49,822 bases of DNA from Psychrobacillus antarcticus (GTDB lineage: Bacteria; Bacillota; Bacilli; Bacillales_A; Planococcaceae). This document shows positions 41,680 to 49,822 of this stretch, one piece after another. Within the stretch, counting starts at the first letter, position 1. Each line of letters starts with the position of its first letter. The translations under genes were made by a program, and so were the position numbers. The stretch spans positions 1 through 49,822 of the forward strand of contig NZ_JAIZDB010000032.1 in the NCBI RefSeq assembly GCF_029533155.1, read 5' to 3'. The notes beneath the pieces were generated by a model. It was not told the origin of the DNA. It made no database searches and saw nothing but the letters and a program-made list of their open reading frames with translations.

Positions 41680-42819
41680 ATGAATTTCCAACTATCAGAA
41701 GAACATGAAATGATTCGTAAAATGGTAAGAGACTTTGCAGAAAACGAAGTAGCGCCAACAGCTGCTGAACGTGATGAAGAGGAACGCTTTGACCGTGAAA
41801 TTTTCGATAAGATGGCGGAGCTTGGGTTAACAGGAATTCCTTGGCCAGAAGAGTACGGTGGAATTGGGTCCGATTATCTTGCATATTGCATAGCGGTAGA
41901 AGAGTTGTCACGTGTTTGTGCGTCAACAGGCGTAACTTTATCTGCACATACATCACTTGCAGGTTGGCCAATTTTCAACTATGGCAATGAAGAACAAAAA
42001 CAAAAATATCTTCGTCCGATGGCAGAGGGTACTAAAATTGGCGGATATGGTTTGACAGAGCCAAGTGCAGGTTCTGATGCTGGTGGGATGAAAACAAGTG
42101 CTAAATTAGATGGGGACCATTATGTATTGAATGGCTCGAAAATCTTTATTACAAATGGTGGAATTGCCGACATTTATGTCGTCTTTGCAGTAACGGATCC
42201 TGAATCAAAGCACAAAGGCACGAGTGCATTCATCGTAGAAGCAGATTTCCCAGGGTTCTCTGTTGGTAAAAAAGAGAGAAAGTTAGGAATTCGTTCTTCT
42301 CCAACGACTGAAATTATTTTCGATAATTGCCGTATTCCAAAAGAAAATCTTCTTGGGGAAGAGGGCGAAGGTTTCATTATCGCTATGAAAACATTAGATG
42401 GTGGGCGTAATGGGATTGCCGCTCAAGCTGTTGGTATTGCACAAGGTGCACTGGACGCATCCGTAACTTATGCAAAAGAACGAGTGCAATTTGGTAAGCC
42501 AATCGTTGCAAATCAAGGGGTATCTTTCAAGCTTGCAGATATGGCGACTTCCATCGAAGCATCTCGTTTACTGACGTATCAAGCTGCTTGGTTAGAGTCG
42601 AACGGCCATTCATACGGAAAAGAATCTGCGATGGCTAAACTGATGGCTGGAGATACAGCGATGAAGGTAACGACAGAAGCTGTTCAAGTATTTGGTGGAT
42701 ATGGCTATACAAAAGATTATCCAGTAGAACGTTATATGCGTGATGCGAAAATTACGCAAATTTACGAAGGAACACAAGAGATTCAACGACTAGTAATTTC
42801 TCGTATGTTAACGAAATAA
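41680..42819 (+). CDS. acdA: acyl-CoA dehydrogenase AcdA
   Basis: FAD enzyme of 379 residues, very close to B. subtilis AcdA along its length by recall. Catalytic Glu E363 lies in [37 protein letters not shown] and [16 protein letters not shown] are conserved. The ATG at 41680 follows AAAAAAGGCGGG. In B. subtilis acdA lies between fadF and rpoE, the same chromosomal region. Confidence 0.93.
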   Translation: MNFQLSEEHEMIRKMVRDFAENEVAPTAAERDEEERFDREIFDKMAELGLTGIPWPEEYGGIGSDYLAYCIAVEELSRVCASTGVTLSAHTSLAGWPIFNYGNEEQKQKYLRPMAEGTKIGGYGLTEPSAGSDAGGMKTSAKLDGDHYVLNGSKIFITNGGIADIYVVFAVTDPESKHKGTSAFIVEADFPGFSVGKKERKLGIRSSPTTEIIFDNCRIPKENLLGEEGEGFIIAMKTLDGGRNGIAAQAVGIAQGALDASVTYAKERVQFGKPIVANQGVSFKLADMATSIEASRLLTYQAAWLESNGHSYGKESAMAKLMAGDTAMKVTTEAVQVFGGYGYTKDYPVERYMRDAKITQIYEGTQEIQRLVISRMLTK

Positions 42820-42822
42820 TCG

Positions 42823-43446
42823 ATGATTATGGAAAAGAAACATGAAGTAAGGACGTCGGTCAAAGACGAAAATCTTATTGAAAAAAGACGAAACCAAATG
42901 ATTCGAGCGGCTGTTACTTTATTCAAAGAAAAAGGGTTTCACCGAGCAACTACCAGAGAAATTGCAAAAGAAGCAGGCTTTAGTATTGGTACCTTGTATG
43001 AATATATTCGCACAAAAGAAGACGTACTATATTTGGTTTGTGACAGTATTTACAATGAGGTGCACAACAGACTATCACATATTAATTCAGAAAACGGCAC
43101 GATAGACGACTTAAAAACAGCTATTCATCACTACTATGAGGTTATTGATGATATGTCAGACGAGTTCGTCGTTATGTATCAAGAATCTAAATCGCTCCCA
43201 AAAGGTGCATTGGAATACGTATTAACGAAAGAATTGGAAATGGTCGACATTTTCCATAAAATAATTATTGGCTGCATTCAAGCAGGGGAACTTGAATTGA
43301 CAGAGGCTCAAGCACATCTATACGCACATACATTAGTCGTCCAAGGACAAATGTGGGCGTTCCGAAGATGGGCGTTGCGCAAGGAATACACGATTAAACA
43401 ATTCACAGACCTACACATCGATTTATTACTACATGGGATGAAATAA
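42823..43446 (+). CDS. TetR/AcrR family regulator
   Basis: Protein of 207 residues with an N-terminal TetR helix-turn-helix (RRNQMIRAAVTLFKEKGFHRATTREIAKEAGF, then SIGTLYEYIRTKEDVLYLV) and a helical ligand-binding domain. It starts 3 bp after acdA with no clear ribosome site, so translation is probably coupled; ATGs at 42823 and 42829 are both possible. It may bind the operators at 35881 and 38234 and respond to acyl-CoA, but this is inference. Confidence 0.9.
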   Translation: MIMEKKHEVRTSVKDENLIEKRRNQMIRAAVTLFKEKGFHRATTREIAKEAGFSIGTLYEYIRTKEDVLYLVCDSIYNEVHNRLSHINSENGTIDDLKTAIHHYYEVIDDMSDEFVVMYQESKSLPKGALEYVLTKELEMVDIFHKIIIGCIQAGELELTEAQAHLYAHTLVVQGQMWAFRRWALRKEYTIKQFTDLHIDLLLHGMK

Positions 43447-43487
43447 AATAAACACGTTCACTAACACAAACAAGGGGGAATATCAAC

Positions 43488-46400
43488 ATGTCTACGGTAG
43501 AAGTATATCGTCCAAAAAATCATGTACGATTCGTTACAGCATCGAGCCTTTTCGACGGGCATGATGCATCCATCAATATTATGCGACGCATTTTACAAGC
43601 AAGTGGAGCAGAGGTTATCCATTTGGGCCATAATCGCTCAGTAGAAGAGGTAGTAAATGCGGCAATTCAAGAGGATGTACATGGAATCGCCATATCTTCC
43701 TATCAAGGAGGACATGTTGAGTATTTTAAATATATGAAAGACTTACTCGTTGAAAGTGGTGCGCCACATATCCGTATTTATGGCGGAGGCGGCGGGGTAA
43801 TAATTCCGAAAGAAATAAAAGAACTACAAGCATACGGCATTTCCGGCATTTTCTCACCAGAGGATGGTCGTAAATTAGGGTTACAAGGAATGATCAATCA
43901 AATGCTTGTGGAATGTGATGTAGCAACAGAAGCTAAAGGTGTAAACGAAGAGATTTCTAACGTGACGACAGAAAATCAAGAAGTTCTTGCTCATTTAATC
44001 ACCGTAGCGGAAGAAGCGCATCAAACACATAATGACGAAGCAGTTCAAATGCTGAAGCAAGCAAAGCAATTATCCAAAGGCACTCCTGTATTAGGTATTA
44101 CAGGTACTGGTGGAGCAGGGAAAAGTTCATTAACAGATGAATTAATTCGTCGTTTCCTTCAAGAACTTCCAGATAAAAGAATTGCTGTTATTTCGATTGA
44201 TCCAACGAAACAAAAAACAGGCGGAGCACTACTAGGTGACCGTATTCGCATGAATGCAATATTCAACAAGCGTGTATTTATGCGAAGTCTAGCTACTCGA
44301 GGGTCACGCACAGAATTATCAGGAGCCCTTGCGGATGTACTAGACGTAGTTAGAGTTGCAGGATATGACATGATTATTGTAGAAACAAGTGGAATCGGAC
44401 AGGGAGACGCGGAAATTGCAAATGTATCGGATGTCTCGATGTATGTAATGACGAGCGAGTTCGGAGCGCCTTCTCAATTAGAGAAAATTGACATGATTGA
44501 CTATGCAGATTTAATCGTTATCAATAAATTCGAGCGTAAAGGCTCAGAGGACGCACTTCGCCAAGTACAAAAGCAGTATCAACGAAGCCGTGAACTTTGG
44601 CATGATGATTTAGATACGATGCCTGTTTATGGAACTATTGCCAGTCAATTTAATGATAAAGGAACCAATTCATTATTTGCCGCACTTGTTGCTACATTAA
44701 ACGAAAAGGTAGGATCCACTTGGGAAACTTCCTATGACCAATTTGTAAAAACGCAAAAGCAAAACGTCATCATACCGAATGATCGCCGCTACTACTTACG
44801 TGAAATTACGGATGCTGTTCGTAGATACCATCACAAGTCAGAAGAACAGGTAGGATTTGCTAGACGACTGTTTCAGCTAGAAGGTGCCATAGAGCAAGTG
44901 AAGGAAAAAGCCTCAGATGATGTGCTTATCCAGTCACTCGAGTCATTAGCTACAGGCGTTCGTGAAGAACTGACTGCAGAATCAAAACGTATTCTTGAAA
45001 ACTGGGCAGCTTTAAAAGAAGCATACGCTGGGGACGAATTTATTACAAAGATTCGAGATAAAGAGATTCGTACCATTCTTCGCACAGAAAGCTTATCGGG
45101 AATTAAAATACCGAAAATAGTACTTCCTAAATTCGTAGACTATGGAGAAATTTTACGCTGGGTGTATAAAGAAAATGTACCAGGTTCATTCCCTTATACG
45201 GCAGGTGTTTTTCCGTTTAAACGAGAAGGGGAAGACCCAAAACGTCAATTTGCTGGAGAAGGAACGCCTGAACGAACAAATCGACGCTTCCATTATTTGT
45301 CGAAAGATGACGATGCGAAACGATTATCTACTGCTTTTGACTCCGTGACGCTATATGGAGAAGATCCTGATCATCGTCCGGATATATATGGAAAAGTTGG
45401 GGAATCTGGTGTTAGCATTTGTACATTAGAGGATATGAAGAAATTATATGACGGCTTTGACTTATGTGCACCTTCCACTTCGGTTTCGATGACGATCAAC
45501 GGTCCGGCACCAATTATTCTAGCAATGTTCATGAATACAGCCATTGATCAGCAGGTGCGTCTAAAGGAAGAAGAACTGGGACGTACGCTTACGGTAGAGG
45601 AATTTACAAACGTTAAGGCTACTACGTTACAGGTCGTTCGAGGAACTGTTCAAGCAGATATACTAAAAGAGGATCAAGGTCAAAATACATGTATTTTCTC
45701 TACAGAATTTGCACTTCGAATGATGGGAGATATTCAGCAATATTTTATTGAACAAAAGGTTCGTAATTATTATTCTGTGTCTATTTCGGGTTATCATATT
45801 GCAGAAGCAGGAGCAAATCCAATTTCGCAGTTAGCATTCACATTATCAAATGGTTTCACTTATGTAGAATACTATTTAAGTCGAGGCATGAATATAGATG
45901 ACTTTGCACCGAATTTATCGTTCTTCTTCTCGAATGGTCTAGACCCTGAGTATACCGTGATTGGACGCGTTGCTCGTCGTATTTGGGCAGTGGTCATGCG
46001 TGATAAATATGGCGCAAATGAACGCAGTCAAAAACTAAAGTATCATGTACAAACGTCCGGTCGAAGCTTACATGCACAAGAAATAGACTTTAACGACATT
46101 CGCACTACATTACAAGCATTAATGGCGCTACAGGATAACTGTAACTCGCTTCATACGAATGCTTATGATGAAGCCATTACAACTCCTACAGAAGAATCAG
46201 TTCGTCGTGCAATGGCGATTCAAATGATTATTACGAAGGAACATGGACTGTCGAAAAATGAAAATCCTCTACAAGGTGCATTCATCGTCGAAGAAATGAC
46301 AGACCTAGTAGAAGAAGCAGTTCTAACCGAATTCGATCGTATTAATGATCGTGGTGGAGTGCTCGGTGCAATGGAAACCCAATACCAACGCGGTAAAATT

Positions 46401-46745
46401 CAAGAAGAATCTATGCACTACGAGATGAAAAAACATACTGGAGAGTTACCTATTATCGGGGTAAATACTTATTTGAATCCTAATCCTGCTTCTGATGAGG
46501 ACATCAATAATATGGAAATCGCCCGCGCAACAAAAGAAGAAAAAGAAACGCAAATAACGAATCTACGAAATTTTCAACAAAAAAATGCAGCTGGGACTGA
46601 AGAAGCCCTTGCAAGCTTAAAGCAAGTTGCTGTTACAGGTGGCAATATTTTTGAAGAGTTAATGACAACTGTTCAACATGCGAGTCTAGGTCAAATTACT
46701 CACGCTTTGTACGAAGTAGGAGGACAATACCGTCGAAATATGTAA
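43488..46745 (+). CDS. icmF: fused isobutyryl-CoA mutase IcmF
   Basis: Adenosylcobalamin-dependent mutase of 1085 residues that interconverts isobutyryl-CoA and n-butyryl-CoA. Order: B12-binding domain (about 10-140, with DGHDAS at 23-28 supplying the cobalt-ligand His), MeaI-type G-protein chaperone (P-loop [12 protein letters not shown] near 202-213, [13 protein letters not shown]), then the TIM-barrel mutase and substrate domain ([36 protein letters not shown]). AAGGGGGAAT precedes the ATG. Its coenzyme would come from the salvage operon 10 kb upstream. Confidence 0.95.
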   Translation: MSTVEVYRPKNHVRFVTASSLFDGHDASINIMRRILQASGAEVIHLGHNRSVEEVVNAAIQEDVHGIAISSYQGGHVEYFKYMKDLLVESGAPHIRIYGGGGGVIIPKEIKELQAYGISGIFSPEDGRKLGLQGMINQMLVECDVATEAKGVNEEISNVTTENQEVLAHLITVAEEAHQTHNDEAVQMLKQAKQLSKGTPVLGITGTGGAGKSSLTDELIRRFLQELPDKRIAVISIDPTKQKTGGALLGDRIRMNAIFNKRVFMRSLATRGSRTELSGALADVLDVVRVAGYDMIIVETSGIGQGDAEIANVSDVSMYVMTSEFGAPSQLEKIDMIDYADLIVINKFERKGSEDALRQVQKQYQRSRELWHDDLDTMPVYGTIASQFNDKGTNSLFAALVATLNEKVGSTWETSYDQFVKTQKQNVIIPNDRRYYLREITDAVRRYHHKSEEQVGFARRLFQLEGAIEQVKEKASDDVLIQSLESLATGVREELTAESKRILENWAALKEAYAGDEFITKIRDKEIRTILRTESLSGIKIPKIVLPKFVDYGEILRWVYKENVPGSFPYTAGVFPFKREGEDPKRQFAGEGTPERTNRRFHYLSKDDDAKRLSTAFDSVTLYGEDPDHRPDIYGKVGESGVSICTLEDMKKLYDGFDLCAPSTSVSMTINGPAPIILAMFMNTAIDQQVRLKEEELGRTLTVEEFTNVKATTLQVVRGTVQADILKEDQGQNTCIFSTEFALRMMGDIQQYFIEQKVRNYYSVSISGYHIAEAGANPISQLAFTLSNGFTYVEYYLSRGMNIDDFAPNLSFFFSNGLDPEYTVIGRVARRIWAVVMRDKYGANERSQKLKYHVQTSGRSLHAQEIDFNDIRTTLQALMALQDNCNSLHTNAYDEAITTPTEESVRRAMAIQMIITKEHGLSKNENPLQGAFIVEEMTDLVEEAVLTEFDRINDRGGVLGAMETQYQRGKIQEESMHYEMKKHTGELPIIGVNTYLNPNPASDEDINNMEIARATKEEKETQITNLRNFQQKNAAGTEEALASLKQVAVTGGNIFEELMTTVQHASLGQITHALYEVGGQYRRNM

Positions 46746-46770
46746 ATAATAGAACCCTGGAAATAAAATT

Positions 46771-46805
46771 TAGTGTTCCGATGATTTTTGGAACACTTTT
46801 TTTCT
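46771..46805 (+). terminator. terminator of icmF
   Basis: AGTGTTCC (46772-46779) pairs with GGAACACT (46790-46797), followed by TTTTTTT. Confidence 0.92.
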
Positions 46806-46850
46806 GTTTTTTTGTATAATATACCTAGTACATAGTAAAGGGGAATTTGG

Positions 46851-47009
46851 ATGAAAAAACCTATTCACTACATTGTCATTATAATTCTCTTATTACTAAC
46901 TTTTTTTCTATATAACAAACAACTAGCCTCAATTCCACTGCTTTTAATATCGTTATATTTATTTATCCTTGTCGGAACTAAAATTTCTCTTTTCAAAAAG
47001 AATAAATGA
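46851..47009 (+). CDS. 52-residue two-helix membrane peptide
   Basis: ATG at 46851 preceded by AAAGGGGAATTTGG; stop TGA at 47007-47009. The peptide has a short basic N-terminus (MKKP), two hydrophobic stretches (about 5-21 and 28-43) separated by YNKQLAS, and a basic tail (FKKNK). TATAAT at 46815-46820 may be its -10 box. It lies between the icmF terminator and rpoE. Family not recognised. Confidence 0.65.
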   Translation: MKKPIHYIVIIILLLLTFFLYNKQLASIPLLLISLYLFILVGTKISLFKKNK

Positions 47010-47087
47010 ATGTAGCATATAACATACTTGTGTGTATATAATGAAAAGTATGCAAACGCAAACGAACATAGAAAGGACGTGCACGAT

Positions 47088-47621
47088 TTGAAATTTCGTG
47101 AAATGACAATAATACAATTACAAGAAGAATCGTTAATCGATCTATCATTTGCGATTTTAGAAGATAAAAAAAATTCATTAACTTTAAAAGAATTATTTGA
47201 TGAGATTCAAAATTATAATGGTCTTACAGATGAGGAAATGGCTTCCCGCAAGCCTCAATTCTATACAGATATGAATATTGATGGACGCTTTTTAGCAATT
47301 TCAGAAAACCAATGGGGCCTTAGAGAATGGTATCCAGTAGAACAAATTGAAGAAGAATCAGCTCCTACTGTCAAGGTTCGTAAAAAGAAAGATAAAGTAG
47401 TAGATGATGAATTAGATGATTTAGATGAGGACGAAATCATATTCGAAGAAGAATTTGATGAGTTTGTTGAAGATGACGACGAGGACGAAGATGAGGACGA
47501 ACCAGTTATCGGATTTGTCGGTGCAGAAATTGATGAAGTGATTGAAGAAGACTTGATTGATGAAGACGAAGATGAGTTTGAAATCGATGAGGACTTGGAC
47601 GAGGAAGACGACGAAGAATAA
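47088..47621 (+). CDS. rpoE: RNA polymerase delta subunit
   Basis: Protein of 177 residues with an N-terminal HARE-HTH domain (about 1-85, ending near NIDGRFLAISENQWGLREWYP) and a highly acidic, disordered C-terminus rich in Asp and Glu. It displaces nucleic acids from RNA polymerase and aids recycling. The TTG at 47088 is chosen because AAAGGACGT lies before it and the product then starts MKFREMTIIQLQEESL; upstream starts lack a spaced ribosome site. Upstream of pyrG as in B. subtilis. Confidence 0.93.
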   Translation: MKFREMTIIQLQEESLIDLSFAILEDKKNSLTLKELFDEIQNYNGLTDEEMASRKPQFYTDMNIDGRFLAISENQWGLREWYPVEQIEEESAPTVKVRKKKDKVVDDELDDLDEDEIIFEEEFDEFVEDDDEDEDEDEPVIGFVGAEIDEVIEEDLIDEDEDEFEIDEDLDEEDDEE

Positions 47622-47624
47622 TTC

Positions 47625-47665
47625 TTGACTTATCTTCTTAAACGCTATAAGATTTTATTGGGCTC
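47625..47665 (+). promoter_or_regulatory. pyrG promoter with GGGCTC initial transcribed region
   Basis: TTGACT at 47625-47630, spacer 17, TAAGAT at 47648-47653, and a start at GGGCTC from 47660. In B. subtilis pyrG, a low CTP level makes RNA polymerase stutter and add extra G residues at this kind of start, which then pair with the terminator stem. The same features are in place here. Confidence 0.85.
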
Positions 47666-47697
47666 TTTTTGAAGAGACATAACTTATGTGCATATGC

Positions 47698-47731
47698 GCT
47701 CCCCTGCAATGAGCAGGTGGAGCTTTTTTTT
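47698..47731 (+). terminator. pyrG leader attenuator terminator
   Basis: GCTCC and CCTGC pair with GCAGG and GGAGC with a one-base bulge (T47718), followed by TTTTTTTT. The left arm GCTCCCC can instead pair with extra G residues at the transcript start, giving control by CTP. Confidence 0.88.
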
Positions 47732-47829
47732 GTTATTGCTCTACTCTTATTTATTTTAATGTTTTAACGCATACTAAAACTAGATTATGTTGCCACTTGA
47801 ATGTGGTGGCGGACTAGATATTACATTAG

Positions 47830-49437
<1,608 letters not shown>

Positions 49438-49625
49438 AAAAGCGGAAGCACCTAATAAGGAAGTCAGTCTAAATTCGCGACATCGTGTCGCAACGACTGA
49501 CTAACCCACGTCGTGTGGGCCACCAAAAAGCGTTGGAAGAATGATGGTAAAGGCGTACTTTGCCTTTATCCGACATTCTGAAACGACTCGAGGTGCTAGG
49601 CGCAGCAGCTAGACAATCTAGAAAA
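49438..49625. repeat. composite structured intergenic repeat, copy 2
   Basis: Outer ends are complementary (AAGCACCT near 49446 and AGGTGCT near 49592, then AGGCGCAGCAGCTAGACA). Inside, GTCAGTC/GACTGAC (49463 and 49495) encloses GCGACA/TGTCGC with loop TCG (49477-49491), followed by CCCACG/TGTGGG-type hairpin at 49505-49519. AGCGGAAGGTGCCC near 49625 starts another copy that is interrupted by the IS end. Confidence 0.75.
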
Positions 49626-49674
49626 GCGGAAGGTGCCCGTTTATAAGAATATAAAAAGAAGGATTGCTCATGAG

Positions 49675-49705
49675 ATGAACTGAGCCCTATAAAGTAGACA
49701 ACTTA
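49675..49705. mobile_element. terminal inverted-repeat region of an IS3-family element
   Basis: TGAGCCCTATAAAGTAGACA (49681-49700) lies just past the transposase stop, where the right end of an IS150-type element is expected. Exact boundary and target duplication cannot be seen because the other end is outside the window. Confidence 0.6.
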
Positions 49706-49725
49706 ATAAAAAGAGAGTTTGTAGT

Positions 49726-49822
49726 TTAGACTGCGATGAGATGGTTTCGGTATGCTTCCGGAGCCATCTTTTTTAAATCCCATTGCTTTCGTTCTGAGTT
49801 GTAATAATCTATATAATTTCCT
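49726..49822 (-). CDS. IS3-family (IS150 group) transposase, C-terminal end, cut by the window
   Basis: On the minus strand the frame reads NYIDYYNSERKQWDLKKMAP and on to RNHLIAV, then TAA (49726-49728). This is the usual C-terminus of IS3-family OrfB transposases. The rest of the gene lies beyond the window. Confidence 0.85.
   Translation of the reverse strand, partial: GNYIDYYNSERKQWDLKKMAPEAYRNHLIAV

Overview
The window looks like chromosome of a low-GC, endospore-forming Bacillota, most likely a Planococcaceae member close to Psychrobacillus, Paenisporosarcina or Lysinibacillus. The genus is an inference from protein resemblance and gene order. Spore genes (gerQ, cwlJ, rsfA, pbpG), strong AGGAGG-type ribosome sites, frequent TTG starts and clear Rho-independent terminators support a Bacillus-like host. 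Gene order from pdxK to argS and from fadF to pyrG follows the Bacillus subtilis ywd-ywf-ywg-ywh-ywi and ywj regions.

Layout. 1-2.7 kb: a YjiH-type membrane protein and the yojF-bshB2 bacillithiol pair. 3-6.5 kb: pdxK, a DUF4230 protein, ung, a 59-residue cysteine-rich small protein, ywdI and ywdK. 6.7-14.5 kb: gerQ-cwlJ, hemQ, pta, lipL, rsfA, a DUF1450 protein, ywfO-ywgA, a tautomerase and ywhD. 14.5-15.7 kb: a gene-free stretch with structured repeats. 15.7-23 kb: pbpG, speE-speB, a GGDEF protein, ywiB-argS. 23.1-34.1 kb: a cobalamin-riboswitch-controlled salvage operon (btuF, btuC, btuD-cbiZ fusion, cbiB, cobD, cobU, a shortened cobQ-like gene, cobS, a cobC-like phosphatase, a second short cobU-like gene, pduO-type adenosyltransferase, cblT-like and cblS-like genes). 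34.2-35.8 kb: a large repeat field. 36-46.7 kb: fadF, then thiolase, 3-hydroxyacyl-CoA dehydrogenase, two acyl-CoA dehydrogenases, a TetR regulator and the B12-dependent mutase icmF. 46.8-49.8 kb: a 52-residue membrane peptide, rpoE, pyrG with its attenuator, a structured repeat, and the end of an IS3-family element.

How the parts fit. The salvage operon takes up corrinoids, trims them to cobyric acid (CbiZ), rebuilds the nucleotide loop (CbiB, CobD, CobU, CobS, CblT, CblS) and adenosylates cobalt (PduO). The product is the coenzyme needed by IcmF at the end of the fatty-acid or branched-acid operon next door. Two operators of the same palindrome class sit before fadF and before the thiolase gene.

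The most unusual signal is not a gene. At nine intergenic sites, an 8-11 bp motif recurs with a period of almost exactly 21 bp, separated by unrelated spacer sequence. Each array starts 0-90 bp downstream of a stop codon, and in most the motif reads in the direction of the preceding gene. There are four motif classes sharing the same period. Two of the arrays combine two classes, and one has expanded into 8 higher-order units of 141-204 bp.
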